This document shows positions 35,780-47,507 of a DNA stretch of 64,000 bases, one piece after another (within the stretch, counting starts at the first letter, position 1; every line of letters starts with the position of its first letter). A program made the position numbers and the translations under genes. The stretch comes from Triplophysa rosa (Eukaryota > Chordata > Actinopteri > Cypriniformes > Nemacheilidae), in the NCBI RefSeq assembly GCF_024868665.1, contig NC_079898.1, forward strand, positions 13,329,693 through 13,393,692, given 5' to 3'. The notes beneath the pieces were generated by a model that was not told the origin of the DNA, did not search any database, and saw only the letters and a program-made list of their open reading frames with translations.

Positions 35780-36450
35780 CTAATTCTCCTCTTGATTGGT
35801 ATAAAAGGTTACATGCTGCCTCGGTTCCACAGAAGCAGAACCTGCAACTGTGTGTTTGAGATTACGCCAGTTTATGTAATCACCCAGTTTAAATTTAATC
35901 TTTGCCTCCATGAAGTTTTTAATGAGACGAGGGGTTAACACTTCCTTATAGACATGTACATCTGTTATGAAACCTGTAAAGGCTAGATCTTGCATAAAGT
36001 CCACATTTGCGTATGATTTGTGACTCTGGCCAAGAACGACTTTGGAGTCACCTTTAAAAGCGTTTTTAACAGCCACAGCCTTTTGTACGCTGGGCACTTC
36101 ATCGACAAACACCTGAGCGAAACCGCTGACAGAGTTCCAGGTTGCGCAAACTGAGTTCCATCGGTTTAGTTTGAACGGCAGTCCGTTAAATTCAGAGCTG
36201 GTGCCGTGAACCTGCAGCTTGTATAGGTTGATGGGTGACAAGGATATGGTGAAGTCATTAGCCTCAGATGGTGTAGCCAGAGAAAAAAGACTTTGGTTTT
36301 TGCTGGATTCATCAGTGTAGAATCGCAGACACACGGTGATTCCAGGGAAATCCATAGTGTCATTTGCATGGAGCTGCACATAGTTTTTGGTGGCCTGCTC
36401 TGGGAATATGATGACCTTCTCACGTAAACATCTTCTGACCGTTTTCAGCT
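35780..36450 (-). CDS. Secreted pentraxin (C-reactive-protein family), exon 2
   Basis: Second of two exons (join 36605-36548 and 36450-35780; 242 residues in total, close to the usual 220-240). Exon 2 holds the whole mature pentraxin fold. Visible marks: KVIIFPEQATKNYVQL, FPGITVCLRFYTD with the first conserved Cys, LFSLATPS, VCATWNSVSGFAQVFVD with the second Cys and the pentraxin box (the usual leading His replaced by Ser), LGQSHKSYANVDF, GFITDVHVY and INWRNLK. Pentraxins form disc-shaped oligomers and bind phosphocholine, carbohydrates or galactans through calcium. Here the loop that carries Glu-Gln-Asp in CRP reads Ser-His-Lys, so calcium binding is doubtful. The gene sits between atrnl1 and gfra1 and stands alone. 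Confidence 0.9.
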
Positions 36451-36547
36451 CTATAAATGAATAAATATTTTATAGACACAAAATATAGACAAAGAAAACT
36501 GCTTGTTTTGTGTTTGTTAGTATTAATATTGTATTGTAAATACAGAC

Positions 36548-36605
36548 CAGACCATGCAAGGCCACAGCAGAGAAAGAAGAAAGGGTAAGATGCAAGTGTC
36601 TTCAT
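36548..36605 (-). CDS. Secreted pentraxin, exon 1 (signal peptide)
   Basis: Starts at the ATG at 36605 (context TTCACCATGA) and encodes MKTLASYPFFFLCCGLAWS plus one base. The hydrophobic core and small residues at the end are a typical signal peptide. The GTCTGT donor at 36547 joins in phase 1 to the acceptor TTATAG at 36451; the junction forms Glu, giving ELKTVRRCLREK as the start of the mature chain. The same two-exon arrangement, signal peptide then pentraxin domain, is usual for CRP/SAP genes. Confidence 0.88.
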
Positions 36606-36649
36606 GGTGAAGTTTCAGATGCGTCAGACACAAGTCAGAGGAACCTGAG

Positions 36650-36662
36650 CTCTTTTTAAAGT
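36650..36662 (-). promoter_or_regulatory. Possible TATA-like box of the pentraxin gene
   Basis: On the minus strand ACTTTAAAAAGAG lies about 50 bases upstream of the pentraxin ATG, a reasonable distance for a TATA variant with a short 5' leader. There is no experimental or comparative support. Confidence 0.4.
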
Positions 36663-38548
36663 GAGCTGTCATGATAACATGTCGATTCAGCAGTTTACTC
36701 GTACGCAAACATACAACTGACCTTTCTGTAAACAGAGATAGTGAAAAATACAAACAAAAAGATAGTCTGCTTTATCCGGTGTATTTATTACCTCATAATT
36801 TATGTGGTATATATATATACTGTTGATGCATACTGTAGCTATACAGTATAAATATAGAGTGAAAGTTTAAATAAACTCCACCCTTTTTCCTTTATGCCAA
36901 AAGTTAAAAGGTATATTGGCTGTTTTTCACAATTTATTAACTAAAATATATAAAAAGAAAAAAATTGTTCCGATTTATTTGAGGAGAAGGTAATATGTTT
37001 TGTTGGACTTTAAAGGCAGTCCTGCATGTTCAAAAATTTGCAAGAGACGTTTCTCCAAAATTAAGCAGAAGTTTTATTATCAGATGTAAAAAGGAGTAAC
37101 AAAGCTTTGGGTTGCCAGTAAATCACCACCCTCTCCACCACAAGCCAACAACCAAAATATTCAAATACACCCATATTTATAAAGTATGTGACGTCGCTCT
37201 ATCTTCTGACTCCTCCTCTGCTTTTTGCTCCCTTTCCACCAATCATCATACGCCACGTTTATCTGCGTAGTTCCTGAAAAATAAAACCTTCTCAAAACAT
37301 ACATCCTGTGGTCGGTCTCTAGTATTGAGGAATGTTCTCCAGGGGCACCCTCCCCCAAGGAGTGGTCTCCTAAAAACAGTTTATTGTGGCCGGACAACAC
37401 ACCAACATTCTTAACATTCTTTTAGTAAAAAGAAAACACTTAATCATCTAATGTTTTTAATTATATAGCGTTGTTTCTTAATCCTATGATTCATTAAAAC
37501 ACATCACAACTCATGATTATACTTAGAACATATGCAGTGGATTGATTCATAACATTTATTTTTCTTTGTGACTCTTTATATGTGTGTGTGTTTATCTAGA
37601 TAATTTACGACTCCAACCCCCAACTTTCTCTGTTTTCTTTGTTTGCCCAGGAACTTTCCACTGAGTGAAATAGAAAGCACATGACAAAAACACACAGCTT
37701 AATGAAACAAATGAAAGAAAACACTTATTGATTATATTGATATTTAAATCATACTTTTATCTAACAAATATTCCCACAGTTTCTTATATAACCTCCTGTT
37801 AAATAATCAAATATTTGCCACAAGAAAAGACAACAGACGATTACAGTGAGTCAACATTTTTAATCGTTTTCATAGAATACTTTTTACATTTTCACAAGCT
37901 AAGAAGAAATGTGAACATTTGTGAAGTCGTCTTGTGTTTTTCATTGAGAATAATAAATGCTCTGGTGCAATGTGATGTGAACGTAGACAAATATATATTT
38001 GTACAGTATGGTTTTCTTACCTTCCCAGCTCAAGCACTTTCACAGCAATTGTATTTTGCATCCTAAATCTCAATGCCATGAGCGAATACAGCGGAGCACT
38101 GTCTGTTCCACTGTGAAGGATGCTCGAGTATAATCCATCACACACTGCGTCTAATAGCCTTTATTGCATTAATCACTCATGCTTGTTTTTTAATGTTTAT
38201 ACTTCTAAAGTTAACTGTACTGCTTACTAGCAGAGACATTACAATAAATAAACCCATAATGCAAAAGATACAAAAATAAGATCATTTTTCCATTTTGGCT
38301 TACCATAAAACAACAACATCATGTTATTAGGGAAATAAATGACTGTTGTACGATTCCTTCATTTGGGATACGACGGAACAGCAATACGTCTTCAATGTGT
38401 AGTGTCTTTTCAGTCTAAATAAAAAATATATACAGTATAGTTACTGTGAAAAGCAAGAAATCCTCATTCGATATGATAATACAACCAGATCCCAATTCAA
38501 ATATAGCAGGCTCTATAAACATATTTCTTTTCGAAGTGTATATAGTAT

Positions 38549-38616
<68 letters not shown>

Positions 38617-39894
38617 TAAAGAAATGTCCCATAAATAACATGAAGTACAACAATACATAAAGGATTTGTTCAAAATGCCACATGAACCAAAGCAGCATGT
38701 CATACTGTAGATTATTTTAATGTGCATTGCTGATTGGTTAAATGCACATGCCTTATATTTAAGGGTTATGTATATCATCTGGGTACCTTCTGAATTCTTC
38801 TTGGTTTAAATGTGATCACAGATCACCGATGCTGTATAGACATACAACACAAAAAAACTGGCTATATAATACATATGAGCACATTTCATTTGGGCTGAAG
38901 TATGAAAATCCCTGTCCAAGCAACATCATGAAGGCAATATGAATATACACTCAATAGATACAACAAGGATGCCAATTGGTTTAGCTTAGTAATGTGTCAT
39001 TTACAGACATTTATGTGTAAACAACTGTAATGTAGTTTGACAAAGTAAAACATTGTCTGATTACGTAAAAGTCCATGTTTACACTTTAAACTGTGCCATC
39101 GGGGTTATGAACCCCCATTTCTATTGACATATTCCACTGACAAACCCAAGACCTCTGTCCTGCAAAACCAAACCAACAAACAAACAGGGATTCACATTCA
39201 CACATTCACACACACAAACACACAATGACAAACAGGCCCCTGCATATACTTTCAGATACGCTACCATCCTGTAGGTCTTCATCCAAACTGGATGATCAGT
39301 AAACATCTCTCGTTTTACTTTCATTGAATATTTGGGCATTTTTAAATGTCATGAAAATGATTTTTTTATATGTTTGACCAACAAATGGGTCGATAACACC
39401 ACAGTCAATAGCCAATCGTGACAATCTACTAAAATGTCAGCAAAAAAAAACAGAAAAAAACAAGACAGCTTATGATAATAATGATCACATCACAAATATA
39501 ACGTTCTGCAATATTTCTTGCACTCTGTTTGCTATGGATGGTGCACACTTTTATGGTGAAGTACACACATATGCATACACAGATAAGATCCGTCTCTACG
39601 GCTGAGACATGAGTCCTTATGGGTTCTGACCCTCAAAACACCAGAAGCTGTCAACATCACACGGTAATGTTGCATTGACTCCTATCATTTCGGCGAGATG
39701 GAAATGTACACCAAGATCACTTTGTTTTGTTGCATCCACACATCAACAAAAGCTCTCAAAAACAAGAACCAATAAAAACAGCTTGAGAAACAGGAACAGA
39801 GAAAGAGATAGATTACGGAGTACAACAGATTGACCAGGAACAGTGATCAACTTTATACAAATTGTGACTGTCCGTGTTTCATGTTCTTAGGTGG
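36663..39894. other. Region between the pentraxin gene and the gfra1 stop (gfra1 3' UTR)
   Basis: The right part is probably gfra1 3' untranslated sequence read on the minus strand; AATAAA on that strand occurs at 38160-38165 and is a candidate end, giving about 1.7 kb of UTR. It includes the (TG)n tract. The rest, 36663-38159, is AT-rich with no gene; 37100-37440 has GC-rich patches and a polyA-signal-like AATAAA near 37280. Confidence 0.5.
38553..38613. repeat. (TG)30 microsatellite
   Basis: Uninterrupted TG/CA tract of 61 bases. If the gfra1 3' UTR extends to 38160, the transcript carries it as a (CA)n run. Confidence 0.95.
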
Positions 39895-40038
39895 CTACAA
39901 CATATCTGCCGTGAGAATGCAGAGCAAAGAGGTAACCGGCAGAAGCAGCAGAGAGCTCAGGCCTGATGGAGACGTCTGCAGGATGGCCGAGTTTCTGGAG
40001 ATGGTGTTGGAGGAGCTTGGGTCATCGATCTGAGGGTC
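39895..40038 (-). CDS. gfra1: GDNF family receptor alpha-1, last coding exon (GPI signal)
   Basis: Acceptor CTCCAAG then 47 codons and TAG. It starts DPQIDDPSSSNT, then SRNSAILQTSPSG, and ends with the hydrophobic LSSLLLLPVTSLLCILTADML. A short spacer of small residues followed by about 20 hydrophobic residues at the extreme C-terminus is a GPI-attachment signal, as expected of GFRalpha proteins, which sit on the outer leaflet and present GDNF to RET. The anchor residue is probably among TSPSG. Phase 0 junction with the 45-base exon. Confidence 0.88.
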   Translation of the reverse strand, partial: DPQIDDPSSSNTISRNSAILQTSPSGLSSLLLLPVTSLLCILTADML

Positions 40039-40062
40039 CTTGGAGAAACATAACAGTGAACA

Positions 40063-40065
<3 letters not shown>

Positions 40066-40111
<46 letters not shown>
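40066..40111. repeat. (GA)n microsatellite
   Basis: Uninterrupted GA tract of 46 bases immediately beside the last gfra1 exon. On the transcribed strand it becomes a (CT)n polypyrimidine tract about 30 bases upstream of the acceptor. Confidence 0.95.
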
Positions 40112-40115
<4 letters not shown>

Positions 40116-40804
40116 GATGATTTGCATTTATTCTTCCCAGCTAAGAAGACGGTTAGATGAGTCAGAGAGTTCAACTACTTGATTCTTCTCCAAACTGACA
40201 CATTTGTGGAGAGAGTGTTTCATTGTGATTTACCTTGAACTTTACGCTTCTCAAACCGAGACATTTAAAAACAGTAATGCCTTTGGAGAGCTGTACCGCA
40301 TTTCACCTTGCACACATTACAATTAATACCTTTACATTTTCAGTTCAAATCTAAAATAAAAATGCCATTCTGAGAGCTACGTCTCATGTCTTCAGATGTC
40401 TGAGAGATGAAAAAGCTCTTTAATTGTGGAGCGAAATGGTACAGCTGAAAAGAGCTTCTCATTTCTGTCCTCGTTGCTGTTTGGACCCGACGTGGCAACA
40501 CTAAATGTCATTCTAGCATATAATGCTGCTTTTATTATGTACAATGACATTTAGTGAACTTTAAAAGGCAGAAGATAAGCAACGGTCGCATTTCAGCGTT
40601 GCCCAACAGAAAGATCATGTGCATACTGGCCTTCTGGGGCCGGTGTCAAAGATCAACCAAGACTTTTCAAAGAGGTCAAAGTTACATGAGATAATAACCG
40701 CTCCATCTCTATTTGTATATTTAGTTAGTTTTAGTGTCATTTGTTTAATAACATTTTTCTTCTGTTTTTAATGTGATTTAAAAAAAATGAAAAAGGATAC
40801 TTAC

Positions 40805-40849
40805 CACACATAACACATCTATTGTGTTGTTTGTCTTCAGTTTTTGAGC
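40805..40849 (-). CDS. gfra1: GDNF family receptor alpha-1, 45-base exon
   Basis: Acceptor TTTTTCTAG, donor GTAAGT, 15 codons reading AQKLKTNNTIDVLCV in phase 0. The AQKLK start and the single Cys near the end match the C-terminal linker of vertebrate GFRalpha1, where the corresponding segment begins with the same five residues. NNT is a potential N-glycosylation site. Being a multiple of three, the exon could be skipped without frame change. Confidence 0.85.
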
Positions 40850-40917
40850 CTAGAAAAAAGAAACAAGAAAAGATCTTTAAATCACCCAAGAACACACTCA
40901 TAATGCAGGTAAACATT

Positions 40918-41312
40918 AAAGGTCCAGTGTGTCATTTTTTGGAGGATGTATTGACAGAAATGCAATTTAATATACACAACTATGTCTTCAGAGGTGTATA
41001 AAGACTTTACATAATGAAGCGTTATGTTTTTATTATCTTAGAATGAGCTATTTCTATCTACATACACCAAGGGTCCTCTTGCATAGAATTCACCATGTTG
41101 TTTCTACAGTAGCCCTAAACGGACAAACTGCTCTACAGAGCACGTTTCGGAAATACATTATCTCCTTCGGCAAAGAAGCAAAAACGTGACGACATCTTAG
41201 TTCTGTGTCAGCCACCATAGTACTCCGAAAAGGAGGGGCGGAGTGAGCCGTTGGTTGCAATTCGCAACCTGACCGCTACATGCCACTAAAATGTCATACA
41301 CTGAACCTTTAA
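40918..41312 (+). mobile_element. Family F1 element, copy 4 (best ends)
   Basis: Ends ATTAAAGGTCCAGTGTGTCA and rc-like ATACACTGAACCTTTAAT: nearly perfect inverted repeats inside TTAA. All landmarks of the family are present in order, so this copy best shows the full length, about 390 bp, and argues for TTAA target duplication. Confidence 0.88.
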
Positions 41313-42803
41313 TGTAAATCGCCACAATCCTCTCTAAACAGCATTTTATGTGAGCACATGATTTATATCGCATTTTCTATGCCAGAATGCCCATAATGCT
41401 GTTGATCAGAACAATTTTATAGACGTTAATTGAATTATATATGAAAGTGTTCTTTAAAATGCAGTTAACAAGATTAAAATGTAATGCAGCAGTCAGATGG
41501 AATGCCAGACAGTACAGCATTATGGAAAAGTAAATATGCATGTTTTATTATATTCATTATATAATCACAACAGGTGCAGGCTAAAGCAAGATTCTCATTA
41601 TGATACCACTTATGTTTCTCATAAAAAAACGATTTGGGCTTTTAAAATGCAACCCGCCAGCATCGTACGATGTTGTATGTATGGCATAATTCTATCTCTT
41701 TGTGTGTGTACTTGTTGTACAGATATGTGTGTCTAAGAAAACGAGAAATAGTGAAATAAGAGTCCTGGTGACAGTATAATAAATGGATTTCTGTGTGTGC
41801 TGGCAGTTTGGTGGCCTTCTGAAGTTAGGCAGCTTAAATCTGAGCCAGAGCCCAGCGTGATAAAGCAATGCCTTGGCCAGCACAGAACATCGTAAACAAC
41901 CGAATCTATGGACCAGCAAAGAGCAGAAAACAGATCTGGGGTTTAATATCAATGATGAATTTCTCCCCGAGTGGTCCCACCGCCCTCGCTCTCTAAACAT
42001 TTACAAAACTGAAGGAATAAACCGATGGAACACAAGACTAATGTTCGAAAGCAGCTGGATAATTGTTCTCTGTACATATCAAGTGCTGTTTTAATTACGC
42101 TAAAACAAAAAATATCTCTTGAAGTGCAAGTTATGGCATTAACAGAAAAATAGAGATAAAAAGCCGGGAATAAAACTCGTCTTTAATGAAAGTGGCCAGG
42201 ACTTGACAGTACACTAAGCAGAGAGATTCTCATGTTTATTATCTATTTATAATGCAAGTTCACACCAAGCCTGCAGATCTCTTGTGTAAAGATAATGCAA
42301 AGCATCCAGTAATTTAGCAAACCCCCCCCCCCAATACTTTCATTATGACACACAAAGTCTCATCTGGCTCCTACTATTACAGTACTGCTGGCACTATGAT
42401 TGACTTTTGAAAGAGAATGACAGGACATATGCAACAGACAAGGCCGTCAATATGTGTCTGTATGATGGAATAGTCTCGCTAGCTTTCCTAGAGGTCAATC
42501 TGTGTGCTGGGATCAATTGTAAGCAAAGAAGAAAGACTGACAGATATATCCCACGAGTCTCTGTTCGCTCTCTGCCTCTTTTCTTCTCCTCATTTTCACA
42601 TTAGCAGCTGCTCCCTCTCAGTGGACAACATTTAGCAAAGAGTCTAATACAGGAACATGTAAACTCATTAACTTTTACTCTCCTGACAAAAACGTGGAGT
42701 GTATGAGTATGCATGTGTGCACGGTCCAAAAGTAAAATGTCACTGTGAGTAAAAATGGCACAGTGGCACAAAAAAAAAAAAAAACACTGGAATCTGTACT
42801 ACA

Positions 42804-43060
42804 GTCTTAAAAATAAAGGTGCTTCATGATGCCATAGAAGAACCTTTTTTTTCCGAATGGTTCCATAAAGAACCTTAAACATCTGTTTCATAAAGGACCT
42901 TTAACATCTTTAACACTCTGTTTCACAAAAGGTTCTATGGCGAAAACAAGTTCTTGAGATTATGAAAAGGTAAGAAAGAGATGGTTCTTTGTTGAACCAA
43001 AAATGGTTTTTCTATGGCATCGCTGTGAATAACCATTAAAGCACCTTTATTTTTTAGGAC
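42804..43060. mobile_element. MITE, 'AAAAATAAAGGTGC' family
   Basis: Left GTCTTAAAAATAAAGGTGCT and right GCACCTTTATTTTTTAGGAC are inverted repeats. The interior has GAAGAACCTTTTT and GGTTCCATAAAGAACCTT, in both orientations. Relatives occur at 23378-23490 and, split by insertions, at 49650-49755 plus 50864-50891. Confidence 0.8.
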
Positions 43061-43647
43061 AAATATTTTTTCACAAATCAGGTCGGGCCAGTTCTCATGT
43101 GTATAAGTTGTTTATTAATATCATATATACCCCATTATATGTTAAACATATGTTATGTTATATGTTGATATAATTGAGATAATATTACATAATTTTAGTA
43201 ATAATATTTATGAATTGTGATTTATGAAGGCCAAAACAATTGTTTAATTGTTTTTGTTTTACCTCTTATATTTTTGTCTGTTTAATAAATTTACTGTTGA
43301 ATTTAGACGTTCCAACTTGTCTCATTTGTCCCAAATTTCTCCAAAGTCATTGGTAAATCAACTAAGCCCTTTTTATAGTGTGGAATGTGGAATTTATAAT
43401 GTGGAAATTTGTTCAAAATCAGTTTTGCAACTAAGACTTTAAGGTATATGTGCCTACAAAGAAAAAAACCTTAGAAATAAATCACTGAATGCCCTGATCT
43501 CCCCTAATATGTAAAGGCACAGTTTTCAAGATGACATTTTTCAAGTTTATTATTGTCTCTATACAACCCCAAACACACACAAACTGGAGTCACACATGCA
43601 CTAAAAACCCACTCAATACATATATAGTCTGAAATGGTTAAACTGAC

Positions 43648-43853
43648 CTGGAGACTACCACAGAAGTGGTAGAGGGAGTTATCACCAGGGTTAAGGTGGT
43701 TGATGTGTGTCGCCGGCTCTATAGCATTGGGTGATCTGTCTCGATCTCGGGCCCTCTGGGACGGTGTTGTCATAGAGGTGGTTGTTTGTACCGGAGGCAT
43801 TGGCTGCCAAACGCTTACATCTGTCCCATTGCCAAAGGCATGGATCGCATTAC
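43648..43853 (-). CDS. gfra1: GDNF family receptor alpha-1, exon after domain 3
   Basis: Acceptor CTGTAG, donor GTCAGT; 206 bases. After completing an Arg codon it reads NAIHAFGNGTDVSVWQP, then MPPVQTTTSMTTPSQRARD and finally NSLYHFCGSLQ. The NAI.AFGNGTDV.VWQP and PVQTTT motifs are specific for GFRalpha1 (the paralogue GFRA2 lacks VWQP). This region is the exposed linker between cysteine-rich domain 3 and the membrane anchor; NGT is a potential N-glycosylation site. The Thr/Ser/Arg-rich middle differs from mammals. Confidence 0.92.
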
Positions 43854-45414
43854 CTACAGCACACAGAAACAGAACAGATCATTTCTACCTCATGCTCAGA
43901 GATTCAATGGAAACAATATTAATAATATACAAAATATACTGTGTTTTGAATATGTGTTTAAATGTACCACAAGTCATGGCTGTAACTGAAATTTGATGTT
44001 GAATAAACAAGTTGAATGTGTGTAAATGCAGGTGGTCAAAATTTGAATCGCTGTCACACGTCAGCTTGTGTAAATATTTTATAAACCACGGAATCATCCA
44101 ACGCACAATTAAAGACCAGCCGTGTGTATATATGATATGGGTGACTGCAAGGACAGTTATGAGTAACTATTAAACATACCGTATCAGCAAAAGGTAATAG
44201 ATAATGAGTTGTTTGATTCGGCAGGCCAGCGTCAGTGTTTGCGTCTCTATGTGATATACTGGAAATGACATTCAAACCATTCCCAGAACTGATGCCTCAT
44301 ATTGACCTCCACAAACTCCACCCCAACAGTACACAAAGCCGTCATTACACACCATGTTGTAAATGTAAGAAAGTGTGGTACAGTACATTTTATGTTTTTG
44401 TGTGTGTAAAGAGAATCTACTGTGTGTCTGCACTTACATTGTCATTCCATTCTTTATCAGATATGTCTCAGCTCTTTTACAGAGGTCAGTTCTCTTTAAA
44501 TCATTCTTCATAGCATGTTTACACTCTTGATGTGACCTTCAGTAATCACTGAATGTAACATCCCAGTGTCTCTTCTATATTAAACTGCTTCTCTATAGAG
44601 TATAGTTAAGGCTGTTTGCAGTTTTAGTTTTCTGTAGTTTCTGATTCACTCCCGCTCACTTCCCTTGTGATTTTCCACAAAGCAGTTTATAGTTATGCCC
44701 TTCTAATTTAATCATACTACAACTGAAACTGTTAAACAAACACTTGAACGATGAACGTATTTTTAGACCATCTCTCCAGGAAATACTGGAAAAGACCCAC
44801 ATGGCTCGGAGCGCTTTGATCATTATTGAGAGTTCTCTGAGGCCTGACACATTTTCTTCCCACAGATGATTCGTGTAGTTCCCTGCATGTACATGTCTTG
44901 CGATGAATCATGTTCTCAGAATCCACACTTCGGTGCCGCGGCGGACATCTAGAGACCTTCAAATTGACAAGGTTTTAGCTTTAAAAGGAAAGAAACTGAG
45001 ATTTCATCTCCTGTTTGCTGTAATATGGTGTTTATGATGAAATATAAACATGCTTTTTGATGTACAGTATATAACACTTGCATTTAGGTTAAGCAACACA
45101 CATCACGTTTTAATGTTACCTAAATATTAACAATATTTTACAATTATATATTTACAATATAAAACAAGTTTTATAGATTACATATAGCCTCAGAAAGAGA
45201 CCATAGCAACTTTTCATTTAATCAGCGTTTCTAGATTGTGGTCAGTCCAGTCCAGAGTCTGTTGAATTTCAACAAAATCAAACCTCAGGAGTGACATAAA
45301 GTCATCCAACAGCGATGTGAAAGACTGACAGCATGACAAGACACATGAAAACTTTTCCTAAATACGTGTAAATATTACTGTTGTATTGCTTAAACGTGAA
45401 CATGAACTTGTATT

Positions 45415-45640
45415 TGAGGTCTGAAAAAAATACACAGCATCTTTTCTGTTATTTTCACCTGTTTCTTCAGTATTCATTTTCTGCAAATAAATGCGAATAG
45501 AAACAATATTTTTATTTGAAATTTGGGAGAAATAATGTTAGTAGTTCACGGAATAAAACAAAAATGATCATTTTACCTAAACACATACCTAAAAACAGTA
45601 AATTCAGAAAAACTGAAAATAATTTAGAAATGGTCTCTTA
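45415..45640 (-). repeat. Dispersed repeat, inverse of 11956-12445
   Basis: Reads AAATGCGAATAGAAACAATA, TTTATTTGAAATTTGGGAGA, CACATACCTAAAAACAGTAA and ATGGTCTCTTAATTTTTTAC, matching the other copy on the opposite strand. Confidence 0.7.
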
Positions 45641-46311
45641 ATTTTTTACGTTTAAGTCCAACATCTACACACATCTAGACAAGGATACTGTGTTCTTGTT
45701 ACTAAGCCAATGCTGGACTACAGTTTGAGTACTGGCACCAAACTCAAGACGCAAGGGTATAGAGGTGAACCTTTTGAAGAAAGTTCTGAAAAATATTCAA
45801 ATGTAATATTTTAAATAATGTTTAGATGAACTCTCTGTGCTATTAAATATCATCTCTTCCACACAGCTATGCTTCTGTAACCACGCTCTGTTCTACATGG
45901 ATCCACTATGAGGACGATGTGTTCCAAGGGCAGACAGACGCATAGTGCTTAGGGGCTAGTGTGCAGGGTGTGAAGGCCAAAGCGCTTCGTCATAGCCTCC
46001 AAAACACCCAGATACTGACGGCGCTGCGAACAAACCCCCAGAACTGTCAGGATGCCTTAACACTGAAATCCCCTAATGAGACACGAGAGAATGAGGTAAT
46101 GAGAAAGAAAGAAAGAACGATAGGACAATATAGAAGCAGTTTAACCCAGTTTAACCTCCTGAAGAGTCTCCTTCAACATCCTATCGAAGCCCTCGCACAA
46201 AATGAAAAAATCTAATATGTCAGACCACTCACGGATACGGCCTGCCCAACTTACTACAGCAGTACTTGCCTAGAAGTCTGTGAAACTATGAAAACCATAT
46301 GCTAGTTTTAC

Positions 46312-46540
46312 TGCACCGAAACCTGTATGACTCTTTCTTCTGTGGAACACAAAAAGAAGATATTTTGAGAAATGTCTCAGTGGTTTTGTGTCCATACAAT
46401 GGAAGTCAATGGGGACAAATGTTTTGGGGTTACCAGCACTCTTTAAAATATCTTCTTTTGTGTTCTACATAAAAAAAGAAAGTCATACAGGTTTGAAATG
46501 ACATGAGGATGAGTAAATGATGGAAGGATTTTAATTTTCA
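46312..46540. repeat. 'GATAGTTCACC' family, internal part
   Basis: Shares AAACCTGTATGACTCTTTCT, GTTTTGTGTCCATACAATGG and AAAGTCATACAGGTTTGAAA with 253-618 as two inverted halves. The ends are decayed. Confidence 0.65.
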
Positions 46541-47507
46541 GCATGAGGTTTTGGAGACCCTTGACAGTGTAAAACCCAGGGGCACTGGCCCCACTGACTC
46601 AAACCATAATCCAACCATAATCCAGTTAAGTGTGTAAGAGAACATGGGATTCACCGCAGGTGTGAGTCCACAGGACAGAACAGATTTAGATACATGACTA
46701 AATCATTTCTGCTACATTTTAAACGCTTTCTTCTCAACTGCAATAATCTGCCTCTATCTCATTCCAAACGATCCATTTCTGCACTTTCAGGACTTTCAAA
46801 ATCCTCCCCGAAAACTCACACATCACTGCTATTACCTCGTTGTCTGTTTTCAGGACATACTCTGAGATGACTGTAACAAAAGAAAATGCACAGTGCGGGG
46901 AAGTGTACTGAGCGAGAGACATACAGGTGAAAGGGTAAAAGACAGAAGTGTACATAATAGGAAGATGGGAGAGGCTTTTTGGAAGCTAAAAGCTTTAGAA
47001 AACAACTTGCTGGAGTATGAAGAGATGGACAGAACAAACTAGATCAGGAGAACAAGACGCATGGGCAGTTAGAAAGATGGTGTGGATAAAAGGACAGCGG
47101 CAAACTGAGGGAAAACAAGAAAAAGCTAACTGAAGATATACAGTTTGACCGATGGACTGCTCACATGTTTATACAGAATCTATATTTCTATGCATACTAG
47201 ATCTGGGTGACATTTTTAATATATATGATATTTTTTCAATGTGTTATTAGAGTAGTTTTGCAACTTGCAAGAATTAACGCAATACGACATACATCAATTG
47301 TATACAAATATAGTCAAACACTGTTAATAAAAAAATAATTGTACAGAATTTTCACATATTTTAAAATACGGTCAAAAACCGTCATTTTACGGTATATTTC
47401 TGGCACCCCAGATTTTTTTTGTATTGAAGGTGAAAATCTCTTGGTCACCAGTCCTAGAGATATTACAACATATTCAGTAATGGAAGTAAGAAAGAGCGGT
47501 AACATAC

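Larger units (their letters stand above)
40850..43647 (-). other. gfra1 intron
   Basis: Phase 0 intron holding F1 copy 4 (40918-41312), a C run at 42322-42332, an A run at 42769-42784 and the 'AAAATAAAGGTGC' MITE at 42804-43060. The stretches 41320-42770 and 43065-43640 show nothing supportable. Confidence 0.85.
43854..47507 (-). other. gfra1 intron
   Basis: Phase 1 intron. It contains the 45415-45640 repeat (inverse of 11956-12445) and the 46312-46540 partial MITE, and part of the AT-rich repeat at 47335-47415. The remainder (43860-45400, 45650-46300, 46550-47330) shows no gene. Confidence 0.85.

Noticed and set aside
37100..37440. Possible solo LTR (AATAAA, GC-rich U5-like stretch)
   Set aside because: No TG...CA ends, target duplication, second LTR or internal coding region could be found.
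38553..40111. Repeat arrays as a CRISPR-like structure
   Set aside because: They are uninterrupted dinucleotide microsatellites without spacers, in a vertebrate genome.
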